From Scytonema hofmannii PCC 7110 (GTDB lineage Bacteria; Cyanobacteriota; Cyanobacteriia; Cyanobacteriales; Nostocaceae), in the NCBI RefSeq assembly GCF_000346485.2, contig NZ_KQ976354.1, positions 5,183,805 through 5,247,804 on the forward strand: 64,000 nucleotides of DNA, in the 5' to 3' direction. The first letter of the stretch is position 1, and every line of letters begins with the position of its first letter. The translations under genes were made by a program, and so were the position numbers. Shown here one piece after another: positions 54,834 through 63,263 of this stretch. Under the pieces are notes generated by a model. That model saw nothing but the letters and a program-made list of their open reading frames with translations, was not told the DNA's origin and ran no database searches.

Positions 54834-55910
54834 ATGAAAAAACTTGGATTACCTATATGGTTACCTTGCCCTAGTGCATGGTTGAACGCTTTGATACTAT
54901 CAGTTTTCATGGCTGGGTTAGGGGCTTTTATTAGGCGTAGTGGTTTGTTGGATTCCTATCTGGATAAGTGGTCTCAACAGCCAGAACTGTCTTCTGTAAT
55001 GTTGATATTGTTGCTCGTCTCTCCAATACCTGCGATCGCCTTTTTCCATCACTTTTTTCTGAGTCGCTTTATTCCTGCTATTCCAGGCGAGAGAGTGAAA
55101 ACACCTGAAGGATTAGTACCTGGGATTATTAGTTGGAGGGAAAGCCTGTATAGTTGGTTGGTGTTTGTTCTATCTACCCTGATAGCAGCGTTAATTTGTA
55201 TCCCTTTCCTCTCTCTATTTAAAGTTAACTACGAAAAAATTATCTACACCTACAATCAACCTCACAGAACTGTACAAATTCTCTTTGCTGTTGTCTGGAT
55301 TATTAGTGCTGCTCTCCTTTATCAGGTTGAATATCTCTTTAAAGATCGCTTGCTTTTCATGGACGATTTTATCAGTGAGGAACCCAGTGTTAGTCAGGAG
55401 CAAACAGTAGACATTCAACCAGAAAATCAACAAGCTGAAGCGATCGCAACTCAAATACCAATAACTGAGATATCGCCTCAGAAGAAAACTAATATAACTG
55501 ACCTAATTGTCAAATATCGCAAATTACCGCAAAGAATTTTCACCCTTTTGTTGATATCTGTAGCCGGGTTATGGATGTATTTCTTTGCTAATTTACCAAA
55601 AGTGAAACAAACTGTATCAGCGAATTTATCTTATATTGAAAAACAATTAGCAGTACCCTCAGAAACCGCTCCTCCAGAAGATAGCACTTACCAAAAAGGT
55701 TTGAATAAAGCAAAGTCAGCGACCAGACTAACAAAATCAGCGCAGTCTGAATCTGAATGGCGGGTTGTTTCCCGTCGTTGGGAAGAAGCCATTAAACATA
55801 TGGAAGGCGTACCAACCTCTAGCCCCAACTATGCACTAGCACAACAAAAGATTTTGCAGTACCAATTGCATCGAGAATTCGCCAAGCAAATGCTTTCCAA
55901 TAAGCAGTGA
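54834..55910 (+). CDS. Multi-pass membrane protein, unknown function
   Basis: 358 residues, not assigned to a family. Four helices lie in the first 180 residues (WLNALILSVFMAGLGAFI, SSVMLILLLVSPIPAIAFFH, SWLVFVLSTLIAALICIPFL, IQILFAVVWIISAALLY-like). A polar, glutamate/glutamine-rich cytoplasmic segment follows, then a fifth helix RIFTLLLISVAGLWMYFFAN at about 235, and a helical tail of about 100 residues with SEWRVVSRRWEEAIKHMEGV. I believe it is conserved among filamentous cyanobacteria (recollection only). Start ATG with no strong ribosome-binding site. Confidence 0.65.
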   Translation: MKKLGLPIWLPCPSAWLNALILSVFMAGLGAFIRRSGLLDSYLDKWSQQPELSSVMLILLLVSPIPAIAFFHHFFLSRFIPAIPGERVKTPEGLVPGIISWRESLYSWLVFVLSTLIAALICIPFLSLFKVNYEKIIYTYNQPHRTVQILFAVVWIISAALLYQVEYLFKDRLLFMDDFISEEPSVSQEQTVDIQPENQQAEAIATQIPITEISPQKKTNITDLIVKYRKLPQRIFTLLLISVAGLWMYFFANLPKVKQTVSANLSYIEKQLAVPSETAPPEDSTYQKGLNKAKSATRLTKSAQSESEWRVVSRRWEEAIKHMEGVPTSSPNYALAQQKILQYQLHREFAKQMLSNKQ

Positions 55911-55936
55911 CCAGTGACCAGTGACCCGTGACCCGT
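55905..55936. repeat. GTGACCA heptamer array
   Basis: Four GTGACCA/GTGACCC units begin within the last codons of the membrane-protein gene: its final stop lies inside the repeat. Complementary to the ACTGGTC family at 6414. Confidence 0.8.
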
Positions 55937-55994
55937 TAATTACCATATTTAAAGGTAGGAGCTTGCACTCTATACGTAACAATCCACTAATTCC

Positions 55995-56063
55995 AAAAAC
56001 CCGGTTTCTTCGAGTTGAGCCTACGAGATATCAAGCTTTGCAACAGAAAGAAACCGGGTTTTT
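55995..56063 (+). terminator. 16-bp stem with T-run after membrane-protein gene
   Basis: AAAAACCCGGTTTCTT (55995-56010) pairs perfectly with AAGAAACCGGGTTTTT (56048-56063), followed by T and GCC. The loop is 37 nt. It is a dispersed AACCCGGTTTCTT repeat and lies 85 bp after the stop, so it could end this transcript. Confidence 0.55.
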
Positions 56064-56228
56064 TGCCTCCTTTTTGAATACTGTATCGGTGCTCTAGTGA
56101 CCAGTCAGTAATTCAAGCAATAATTTCTAAGTTTTTTGAATCTATTTTTATTATTGTCCGTCTCTACTATTTAAAGTTTGTTTTGGTAAACTTTTTATTG
56201 GCTTTCCAACTTAGCAACAAAATTACAA

Positions 56229-56513
56229 GTGAGTTACTACGATTTCAATAATCATTTCTGGCCTCACCAGATGGTTTGCAGTCAATCAGGACTGGCAAAA
56301 CCAAGGAAAAAAAATGCGAGATCTCGCAAATTAGTGGAGATGCTGAGTTTGATGTGCGTTGCTGTTTGGACTCCTTTACTAGTCCAAATCATAGTTCCAA
56401 CTAACAATCAAAATCAGGAAAATATTTCTCTGAATAATAATGAAGTTGGTAGCGATCGCTTTTTGAAGCGAGAACACTACTACTTTTTCTACCGCTCAGT
56501 ACAGAATCAATAG
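56229..56513 (+). CDS. Small single-helix membrane protein, unknown
   Basis: 94 residues from a GTG start. Basic N-terminus (PRKKNARSRKL), one membrane helix MLSLMCVAVWTPLLVQIIV at about 39-57, then a polar tail ending YYFFYRSVQNQ. No family recognised. The base composition fits its neighbours; weak ribosome-binding site. It may be a real small gene because a zinc-ribbon gene follows on the same strand, but support is limited. Confidence 0.4.
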   Translation: MSYYDFNNHFWPHQMVCSQSGLAKPRKKNARSRKLVEMLSLMCVAVWTPLLVQIIVPTNNQNQENISLNNNEVGSDRFLKREHYYFFYRSVQNQ

Positions 56514-56598
56514 CTCATGAAGCCACAACTTCGTTAAAATGCAATGGGGTGCAGATACCAAACCATATGCACACTTAGATTTCAAGAAATAGTTCTTC

Positions 56599-56883
56599 AT
56601 GAATCAAGAAACAAAGACTCCGTCTCCAAAACTAGAACGCGATCGCAACTCCCAGCCAAAAATTCAAGTAGAACAGCACGTTAGACTCTTAGATGTTGAC
56701 AAACCACAAGGACGTGTTATCTGCGAGTGCTGGAACTGCAAACAGGGGCTATTGATTCAGCACGAGAGAGAACCGCAGCAGGACACTAAAGTGACTTGTC
56801 CAAATTGCGGTAGAGTAGCTGTAAGATTGCAAGTCGCAAAAACTTTATCCGTCATTGCTATTCCTTCGCCTTGGGAAGGTTAG
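56599..56883 (+). CDS. Small zinc-ribbon protein
   Basis: 94 residues, soluble. A polar N-terminal 40 residues precede CECWNCKQGLLIQHERE and VTCPNCGRVAVRLQVA: two C-x2-C knuckles 25 residues apart, a zinc ribbon. No other domain, so it could be a nucleic-acid or protein adaptor. ATG start; 85 bp after the preceding small gene. Confidence 0.65.
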   Translation: MNQETKTPSPKLERDRNSQPKIQVEQHVRLLDVDKPQGRVICECWNCKQGLLIQHEREPQQDTKVTCPNCGRVAVRLQVAKTLSVIAIPSPWEG

Positions 56884-57102
56884 TTTCCAGTGAAATAAAT
56901 TGTCGGTTGGGTTGAGAAATGAAACCCAACATCATTTTATTATTTGTTGGAGTTTGCGATCGCACAACCCAACAAATGTAAAAGAATATTTTAAAAGGTT
57001 TGGCCTCATATAATGAGCTTCTACACAAACAGAGTCCACCTGCTTAGACTCGGTAATCGAACCAGATGCACCGACAAGAACAATAAAGGAGAGTTCGGGA
57101 AT

Positions 57103-57651
57103 TTAATCTGTATATCTAATTCCGATTTTTTCTACAAACTCTCTTTCTTTTAATTTCAAATAATTCTCTCTTTTTGAAATAAAATCATCTATCTTATCTA
57201 GTTTATATAAATCAACCATCTCTTGTGTAATGAAATGCTTATCCAAAAGCTGAATTGAAGAAGTTTCAATAAAATTATTAATTTGTTTTTTCTCCTTATT
57301 TTCCTCCAATTCAGATGATAATCTCAGAATAATATTAGCTGAATTTCTATCTTTTTTTGAAGAAAAAGAAATAAAAATTTCTTTTATCCCTTCTCTATCT
57401 TGAATCTCATTATTTTCAATAATTGACTTTAAATAAAATAATTGCAACGCCTTTGCTCTTACACCTGTAAAATTTAATTTATCTGGATACTTAGCTGTTC
57501 TGAAAAGCGTATCGCTATTTACTTTATAAATTCCATCGGGATGTTCTCCTTTTGCAAAATCACAGAATTCTTGATAAGCGCTTCTTTGTTGACTTATAGA
57601 ATACACTGTAAAGTAGTTTGAATAGGTTGAATCATGAATATGTAATACCAA
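57103..57651 (-). CDS. Hypothetical protein downstream of DNA methyltransferase
   Basis: 182 residues from a TTG start, AT-rich, lysine/glutamate-rich and largely helical; I do not recognise it. Contains KYPDKLNFTGVRAKALQLFY and IKEIFISFSSKKDRNSANII. The first two codons lie inside a 100-bp miniature element (57646-57745), so the native start was destroyed, altered or lies further in (a GTG at about codon 16 is possible). It follows the C5-methyltransferase gene on the same strand and might be, or have been, its restriction partner; that is speculative. Confidence 0.5.
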   Translation of the reverse strand: MVLHIHDSTYSNYFTVYSISQQRSAYQEFCDFAKGEHPDGIYKVNSDTLFRTAKYPDKLNFTGVRAKALQLFYLKSIIENNEIQDREGIKEIFISFSSKKDRNSANIILRLSSELEENKEKKQINNFIETSSIQLLDKHFITQEMVDLYKLDKIDDFISKRENYLKLKEREFVEKIGIRYTD

Positions 57652-57748
57652 TTCTCTAAATTCACACTACACATCCGAGGGTTGTGGCGAAGACAGCGCA
57701 ATACGAATCTTTTTTAATCTGTAGTCTAGTTTTAGAGAAATGGTATAA
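57643..57748. mobile_element. 100-bp miniature element with TAA target duplication
   Basis: Ends TACCAATTCTCTAAA (57646-57660) and TTTAGAGAAATGGTA (57731-57745) are inverted with one mismatch, flanked by TAA at 57643-57645 and 57746-57748. A 3-bp TNA duplication suggests mobilisation by an IS5-family (IS1031/PIF-like) transposase. It overlaps the start of the 57103-57651 gene. Confidence 0.75.
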
Positions 57749-57758
57749 TTAGTCTTGA

Positions 57759-57920
57759 CCCAGAATTTATCACCCCCAAGATGGTCATGAAAAGCAGGAC
57801 AGTGAGGTGGCACCAGGTACCCCAACGTCACCTAGTTTTAGAACTGCTGCGGAAATTATAATCAACAACGCAATCAAAACCTATATTGAGCATGAAATAG
57901 ATCAACCGGATTTGGTATGA
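57759..57920 (+). pseudogene. Possible gene remnant between element and methyltransferase
   Basis: An open frame of about 53 codons ends at 57920 with protein-like text (PSFRTAAEIIINNAIKTYIE, HEIDQPDLV) but has no ATG; a GTG is internal. Its 5' side is cut by the 100-bp miniature element. It is convergent with, and 2 bp from, the end of the methyltransferase gene. It could be the 3' end of a lost gene; the evidence is weak. Confidence 0.3.
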
Positions 57921-57921
57921 A

Positions 57922-59244
57922 TCACCTTAAATTTTTCGTTCTTGGCTCTATGATATGTGGGTCAACACCATAATAATGAGCAGCTTGGGACATATCAAAC
58001 ATCAAGAATTTTTTATGCCCTAGCTTTTGTACAACTCGAGGCTTCTCAGAAAATAAACTGAGAGCTTTGATAATTTCTGATGCTACTGCTTTTGCTAACA
58101 AAGGTGGAACAGAGTTTCCTACTTGTCGAAATCCATGCCATTTCGTTTTATGAAATCTAAACCAATCTGGATAGGAATGTAAACGTGCAGCTTCACGTAC
58201 TGTAATGCATCTTGGGGTAAATGGGTGAATTGGTCGAGCCGAAGTAAATGCTCCTCTGTTACTTGGAGTTCCAGCTCTTAAAGTGTTACAAATTCCTTGT
58301 GGATCGAGTTTAAGAAAGCGGCTTACAGATTCTGTTTTACCATATGGAGTAGATTCAAATCTTTTGATAGATTCTAAAGAATGTTTTGTTCTTAAACTTG
58401 AGGTGAGTATTCGAGAATCATATTGACGTGGATAGGAATAGTCATTATTTGCAGACACAAAACCGCGAAGATGTTTTCCATAATGACTGGGTTTTCCAAA
58501 ATTTGCGATCGCCCAATCTTGTTCAAAAAGTTCTATGTAGTTTTCTACTTCAGGTAAGTCCCCGATCGCATCCCAAACTGTAGGGCTTGTTGGAAGTTGA
58601 TTATTGAAATAAGCTTTATTTGATTTAACGGGTTTAGTTATTGGGTTTGGATACTTTGGTAACTCTAAACCCTGACGACTACCTAGCAAAAATAATCTTT
58701 CCCGATTTTGTGGAACTCCATATTCAGACGCATTTAAGACTTTATATTCTTGGCAAACTTGATAGCCATGTTCTTCAAATTCATTAATGATTATTGAAAT
58801 AAATTCTTGATGCTTGCCAACAGTCATTCCTTTAACATTTTCTAAAACAAAAAACTTAGGTTGTAATTCTAAAACTAATCTTATGTAATGAGAGATTAAA
58901 GCATTACGAGGATCGTCAAAAACACGTTTGCCTATCAAGGAAAATCCCTGACATGGCGGTCCACCAAAGACCACGTCTATTTCGCGATCGCCAATACAGG
59001 AGTTAGCTCTGATTTCTTTTGCTCTAATATCAGCAATACTTTTACAAAAAATTTTCCAAAAAGGAAAATTAAATTCGTGTACTGCACAATGAATTGGATC
59101 GATTTCAACAGACGCCAGCACATCAAATCCTGCTTGCTCAAAACCAAGTGTCATACCCCCAGCACCAGCAAATAAATCCACAGCAATGGGACGGCTGAGG
59201 ATTTGAGAGTCCGGGCTTAGGGTTTGAGATTCTGAGAATAACAA
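57922..59244 (-). CDS. DNA (cytosine-5) methyltransferase
   Basis: Transfers methyl from S-adenosylmethionine to C5 of cytosine. 440 residues with all key motifs: I AVDLFAGAGGMTLGFEQAGF (about 23), IV FGGPPCQGFSLIG with catalytic Cys (about 97), VI FFVLENVKGM, VIII NRERLFLLGS, IX/target region RPIHPFTPRCITVREAARLH, X RQVGNSVPPLLA. Specificity is unknown. It starts at TTG with no better ATG before motif I. No restriction endonuclease is recognised; the only neighbour on its strand is the unknown 57103 gene. Confidence 0.93.
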   Translation of the reverse strand: MLFSESQTLSPDSQILSRPIAVDLFAGAGGMTLGFEQAGFDVLASVEIDPIHCAVHEFNFPFWKIFCKSIADIRAKEIRANSCIGDREIDVVFGGPPCQGFSLIGKRVFDDPRNALISHYIRLVLELQPKFFVLENVKGMTVGKHQEFISIIINEFEEHGYQVCQEYKVLNASEYGVPQNRERLFLLGSRQGLELPKYPNPITKPVKSNKAYFNNQLPTSPTVWDAIGDLPEVENYIELFEQDWAIANFGKPSHYGKHLRGFVSANNDYSYPRQYDSRILTSSLRTKHSLESIKRFESTPYGKTESVSRFLKLDPQGICNTLRAGTPSNRGAFTSARPIHPFTPRCITVREAARLHSYPDWFRFHKTKWHGFRQVGNSVPPLLAKAVASEIIKALSLFSEKPRVVQKLGHKKFLMFDMSQAAHYYGVDPHIIEPRTKNLR

Positions 59245-59341
59245 TCGTGGATTTTAGGTATAAAACACTAAGAGACATCAATTGTAGTGTCTTTAAAATA
59301 AAACATAGGTACTAGTTTACTCCAAAGCCTAAAATCGAATT

Positions 59342-60505
59342 TTAAAGATTTGGTAGCATTTGCAAAATTTCTTTAGCAGCGCGATCGCACACTCCAACTT
59401 CACCTAAAGACTGCCTCATAACCTGATAATCTGCTTGCATTTGCTGCTTGCGTTCTTGATTGAGCAACAATTCCATGGCTGCTGCAGTCAGATTTTCCGG
59501 AGTTGCGGTTTCTTGGATAAACTCCGGTACAATTGACCTCATAACTACCAAGTTGACAGGCGAAGCAAAGGGGACAGAAATTTTGAAGATGTTTCGAGCC
59601 ACCCAGTAAGTCAACGAATTAAGACGGTATAAAACGACTTGCGGTATATTTAATAAAGCCAATTCCAAGTTGACAGTACCGCACTTGGTAATTGCCAAGT
59701 CAGCAGATGCCAGCACTTGTTGTTGTTTACCAGATACTACAGTCGCTTGTAGGCCAAACTGTTGTATTGCTTTTTCAATAGGTTTCCGGTATATTTCCAA
59801 AGACAAGGGAATCCAAAAATGGACTTGTGGCAATTTGGATTGGATTTCCCGTGCTGCTTGAAACATCACTGGTAGGAGATACTTAAGCTCTTGATAGCGG
59901 GAAGCAGGAATAAGAGCAACATTAATGGTATCACCTACAACTCCTAACTCAGTCCGCGCTACGTCACGACTTGGAAAATTTTTGATTCTATCTATAAGAG
60001 GATGACCTACCCAAGTTACGTTTGCTCCTTTATCTTGGAAGTAACGAGCTTCTTGTGGAAAAATAGCAAGCACCTTGTCACTAACCCCAATAATCCTTTC
60101 TGTATCGCGAGGTGTAATCGAGGCTACCCATACTTGTGGTGCAATGTAATAAACGATAGGGACTTGTGGCAAATGACGGCGAATATAGCTGCCAATGCCC
60201 AAATTAGGTCCCATATAATCGATAAGCACCACTAAATCTGGTGGATGTTGCTTGAGGTAAGCAATTGCCTGTCGCTGAATTTGAAGTGTTGGGAGAACAA
60301 AGCGTAACGATTCTATAAGACCAAAGGAACCAATGTGGGTGGTATTTCCCAGTAAAGTGGCTCCTGTGGATGCCATTTTTTCACCACCAAGTGCCACAAT
60401 TTCCAGTGACAATCCTATGGTTGCAGCTTGTTGTTGAAGTGCCCAGATGAGTAGCGATCCTTGCAAGTCACCAGACACTTCTCCGGTACTGATAAATATA
60501 CGCAT
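59342..60505 (-). CDS. lpxB: Lipid-A-disaccharide synthase
   Basis: Joins UDP-2,3-diacylglucosamine and lipid X to make the lipid A disaccharide (GT19). 387 residues beginning MRIFISTGEVSGDLQGSLLI, the canonical N-terminus; LVVLIDYMGPNLGIGSYIRR, YYIAPQVWVASITPRDTERI, FPQEARYFQDKGANVTWVGH and VLASADLAITKCGTVNLELA are family segments. An upstream in-frame extension of 46 codons is translation of a GGGGAGT/GGGGATT repeat (PIPTPHSPLPTPHS) and is rejected. Last gene of the lpx cluster. Confidence 0.96.
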   Translation of the reverse strand: MRIFISTGEVSGDLQGSLLIWALQQQAATIGLSLEIVALGGEKMASTGATLLGNTTHIGSFGLIESLRFVLPTLQIQRQAIAYLKQHPPDLVVLIDYMGPNLGIGSYIRRHLPQVPIVYYIAPQVWVASITPRDTERIIGVSDKVLAIFPQEARYFQDKGANVTWVGHPLIDRIKNFPSRDVARTELGVVGDTINVALIPASRYQELKYLLPVMFQAAREIQSKLPQVHFWIPLSLEIYRKPIEKAIQQFGLQATVVSGKQQQVLASADLAITKCGTVNLELALLNIPQVVLYRLNSLTYWVARNIFKISVPFASPVNLVVMRSIVPEFIQETATPENLTAAAMELLLNQERKQQMQADYQVMRQSLGEVGVCDRAAKEILQMLPNL

Positions 60506-60605
60506 ATGAGGGGAGTGGGGAGTGGGGAGTGGGGAGTGGGGAGTGGGGATTGGGGATTGGGGAATTGGGGATTGGGGATTGGGAATTACCTCTGCTTCCT
60601 CATTC
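60506..60605. repeat. GGGGAGT/GGGGATT heptamer array
   Basis: Six GGGGAGT units then five GGGGATT-type units and CCCTGACTCCCTCACTTCCT. It occupies the lpxA-lpxB spacer and keeps frames open on both strands, producing artefactual proline- or glycine-rich peptides. Confidence 0.88.
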
Positions 60606-60639
60606 CCTGACTCCCTCACTTCCTCACTCCCTCCTTTTC

Positions 60640-61458
60640 TCAAGATTCATCACTACCAGCAGCTTTCCCTTTACCTGGAACCAAGCCACGTCTTCCTGGC
60701 ATTTGGGAAAGGAGGAGGAAGCGACGCAAATGCTTTAACTCTGAGGTTTCTCCCAGATCTTCGAGCTGTTCTATGGCTTCCTTAAACGTCAACTCAGAAC
60801 GATAGAGAATGCGAAAAGCTTTCTTGAGGATTTGGAACTCATTAAGATCCATTCCAGAGCGTTTAAGTCCTACAAGATTGAGAGTGCGTATCCGCGCCGG
60901 ATTTCCCTCTACTAACATATATGGAGGCACATCTCGGTCAATACGTGCCATGCCTCCCACCATTGCGAGACTTCCTATATGCACAAATTGATGGACTCCC
61001 AACACTCCACTGAGTCTTGCACGTGACTCTATATGGACGTGTCCTGCTAAAGCAACGGAGTTGGCAATTATCACAGAATCTTCAATAACACAGTTATGAC
61101 CTACATGGACATAAGCCATGAGCAGGTTACCGTTACCAATGCGAGTTTCTTCACCCGCACCAGTTGCTTTATTAATTGTGACGTATTCTCTAATTGAGTT
61201 ATCGTTTCCTATTTTGACCCAGCTGTATTCGCCGGCATATTTTAAATCTTGAGGTTCCATGCCAATAACGGCACCCGGAAAAATTTGATTTCGTGCCCCA
61301 ATTTCTAATGGTCCTTCTAATACGGCATGAGCGCCGATTACGGTTTCGGGACCAACTTTGACATGCCCTCCAATCACAGCATACGCACCGACTTGCACCG
61401 TGGGGTGCAATTCTGAATTAGGATGAATGACAGCAGTAGGATGAATTAGCGTTTTCAA
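60640..61458 (-). CDS. lpxA: UDP-N-acetylglucosamine O-acyltransferase
   Basis: First enzyme of lipid A synthesis: moves a 3-hydroxyacyl chain from ACP to UDP-GlcNAc. 272 residues with left-handed beta-helix hexapeptide repeats (VGAYAVIGGHVKVGPETVIG). The catalytic His is in MAYVHVGHNCVIED, and MVGGMARIDRDVPPYMLVEG precedes the helical C-terminus. The start is TTG at 61458 (LKTLIHPTAVIHP), set by GGAGAG 5 nt upstream; the extra 15 codons in front are not conserved. Confidence 0.95.
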   Translation of the reverse strand: MKTLIHPTAVIHPNSELHPTVQVGAYAVIGGHVKVGPETVIGAHAVLEGPLEIGARNQIFPGAVIGMEPQDLKYAGEYSWVKIGNDNSIREYVTINKATGAGEETRIGNGNLLMAYVHVGHNCVIEDSVIIANSVALAGHVHIESRARLSGVLGVHQFVHIGSLAMVGGMARIDRDVPPYMLVEGNPARIRTLNLVGLKRSGMDLNEFQILKKAFRILYRSELTFKEAIEQLEDLGETSELKHLRRFLLLSQMPGRRGLVPGKGKAAGSDES

Positions 61459-61687
61459 GGGTGCTCTCCAGAAAAGTCTTGAGTGCTGTGTCCAGACACG
61501 CAATGGCGCGTCTGCACGTAAGATTAGGTAGTTCGAGTGGTAGCTAAAGTGTGAGATTAGCTAGAGGAGAGTGTGAGGGCGTCAAAAGTTGAGCAGGATG
61601 CTGTTGTAGCTTGTTTCCTTTATTGATATCCTTAATGGGACTCAAGAAAGGCACGTCACGGTCGTGCCTTCCAATAAAAGCAAGCTT
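61459..61687. other. fabZ-lpxA spacer
   Basis: 229 bp without a gene. GGCACGTCACGG and CCGTGACGTGCC-like GGTCGTGCCTTCC near 61650-61670 are weak inverted repeats. It may carry a minor promoter for lpxA-lpxB; none is evident. Confidence 0.3.
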
Positions 61688-62218
61688 TTAGGTTGATAGG
61701 GAAAACATGAGTTCGCCTTCAGCAGCAAGCTGACCGTCAACTTCAGCGCGCGCTTGCATCTTACCGAAACGACGCTGTTTTACCCACAACAGTTCCACTG
61801 TCATGACTAGTTGATCTCCCGGTACAACTTGACGGCGGAAGCGCACTTTATCTATGCCAGCAAATAAAAAAAGCCCACCTTCCATTTCGTGAAGTTGAGT
61901 GAGAACAACACCACCGACTTGTGCCATGGCTTCTACGATGAGCACTCCTGGCATAATCGGCTGTCCTGGAAAATGCCCTTGAAAGTGGGGTTCATTAAAC
62001 GTGACGTTTTTTATACCCACAGCTCGTTTTCCTGGAAGATAGTCGATAATCCGATCGACAAGCGCAAACGGATATCGATGAGGTAGAAGTTTATGGATGT
62101 CTTCTACTGTAAAAACGACTTTGGAGTCAGTTTTGTTTGTGCTGGAATTATCCGACTGGTCAGTAGATACTGGTGTGGGAACATCAATGGTATTCGCTTG
62201 TTCGGTGACGGTTGTCAT
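61688..62218 (-). CDS. fabZ: 3-hydroxyacyl-ACP dehydratase FabZ
   Basis: Dehydrates 3-hydroxyacyl-ACP in fatty-acid elongation; it competes with LpxA for 3-hydroxymyristoyl-type substrates, which explains its place in the lpx cluster. 176 residues: a polar, threonine/serine-rich N-terminal extension of about 35 residues, then the hot-dog domain ([20 protein letters not shown]). The catalytic His is in [14 protein letters not shown] and the Glu in [15 protein letters not shown]. Same strand order as lpxC-fabZ-lpxA-lpxB in other cyanobacteria. Confidence 0.97.
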   Translation of the reverse strand: MTTVTEQANTIDVPTPVSTDQSDNSSTNKTDSKVVFTVEDIHKLLPHRYPFALVDRIIDYLPGKRAVGIKNVTFNEPHFQGHFPGQPIMPGVLIVEAMAQVGGVVLTQLHEMEGGLFLFAGIDKVRFRRQVVPGDQLVMTVELLWVKQRRFGKMQARAEVDGQLAAEGELMFSLST

Positions 62219-62284
62219 TGCTCCTGCTGTTGATTTTATATTTTGGTTATGTTAGTAGGTGCTCGATCTGACCCTCCCCCAAGA

Positions 62285-62357
62285 AATTTTGGATTTTAGA
62301 TTTTGGATTTTGGATTTGAGACCAATCTAAAATCTAAAATCCAAAATCCAAAATTTT
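62285..62357. repeat. TTTTGGA/TCCAAAA inverted heptamer array
   Basis: TTTTGGATTTTAGATTTTGG units followed by AATCTAAAATCCAAAATCCA; a long hairpin after lpxC. The right arm is translated: the last LpxC residues (ILDFGF) and its TAG stop are part of the repeat. Confidence 0.88.
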
Positions 62358-63212
62358 CTGTGCCAGTTGAATGTGTAAATTATGGCTGGCTTTGTATGCT
62401 AAGACATGAGCACGGGGGAAGATACCTAGCAAACTCAAATCTCCTACTAAATCCAAGATTTTATGACGTACTGGCTCATTTGCAAATCTTAGTGGTGGAT
62501 TTAGCCAACCTTCCGGTCCGCAAACGAGAGCATTATCTAAGCTTCCACCTTTAATTAAACCTGATTGTTGTAATTGTTCAATTTGATGTAGCAACCCAAA
62601 AGTGCGAGCTGGGGCAATTTCAGTTAAAAAACTTTCGGCAAAATTTGTGGGATCGCCTTGGGAAAAAGCCGTACCCGGCTTCTCGCTACCTGGCGACCAA
62701 CTGTACCATTGATTACCAATTGCTTCTACGTCAAAATCAATACCATAAGTAAACCGTGTTTCTGCTGATGGATAGGCACAAACAAAAGCATCGCCCTGAC
62801 GCACCCAAATGGGATCTTCCAAAATAGGAAGAACTTTGTCCTCGCCTGAAGGTTGTGATGCTAAGCCTACAGATGCGATCGCAGTTGCCCACACCTTTGC
62901 CGAACCATCCAAAAGCGGAACCTCCGGACCATCAATCTCAATCCGGGCATTATCCACTCCCATGGCAATAAGAGATGCCAGTAAATGTTCCACCGTGCGA
63001 ACATGAGCTTCACCCTTACCTAACTGCGTAGAAAGAACAGTTTGATTGACTGCAGCCACTTGTGCTGGAATTATCGGAGTATCGGGCAAATCTACTCTCA
63101 CAAAGTAGCGTCCGCTACCCACATCAGTTGGTCGTATGCGAACTTGGGTTGAGATACCGCTATGCAGCCCCACTCCAGTTTGGTTGATTTCGCCTGCTAA
63201 AGTATGTTGCAT
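62334..63212 (-). CDS. lpxC: UDP-3-O-acyl-N-acetylglucosamine deacetylase
   Basis: Zinc-dependent committed step of lipid A synthesis. 292 residues: starts [20 protein letters not shown]. Zinc ligand His lies in [20 protein letters not shown] (about 80), and the His-x3-Asp pair in [17 protein letters not shown] (about 250). The C-terminal catalytic His is in [17 protein letters not shown]. The final six residues come from an inserted TTTTGGA repeat that supplies the stop codon; family alignments should show whether residues were lost. Follows the bamA-like gene by 51 bp. Confidence 0.96.
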   Translation of the reverse strand: MQHTLAGEINQTGVGLHSGISTQVRIRPTDVGSGRYFVRVDLPDTPIIPAQVAAVNQTVLSTQLGKGEAHVRTVEHLLASLIAMGVDNARIEIDGPEVPLLDGSAKVWATAIASVGLASQPSGEDKVLPILEDPIWVRQGDAFVCAYPSAETRFTYGIDFDVEAIGNQWYSWSPGSEKPGTAFSQGDPTNFAESFLTEIAPARTFGLLHQIEQLQQSGLIKGGSLDNALVCGPEGWLNPPLRFANEPVRHKILDLVGDLSLLGIFPRAHVLAYKASHNLHIQLAQKILDFGF

Positions 63213-63229
63213 TTTTTTAATTGCTAATT

Positions 63230-63257
63230 ACCAGTGACCAGTGACCAGTGACCAGTG
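63230..63257. repeat. ACCAGTG heptamer, 4 exact copies
   Basis: Four perfect units between lpxC and the bamA-like gene. Reverse complement of the ACTGGTC-type arrays elsewhere in the window. Confidence 0.9.
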
Positions 63258-63263
63258 ACCAAA

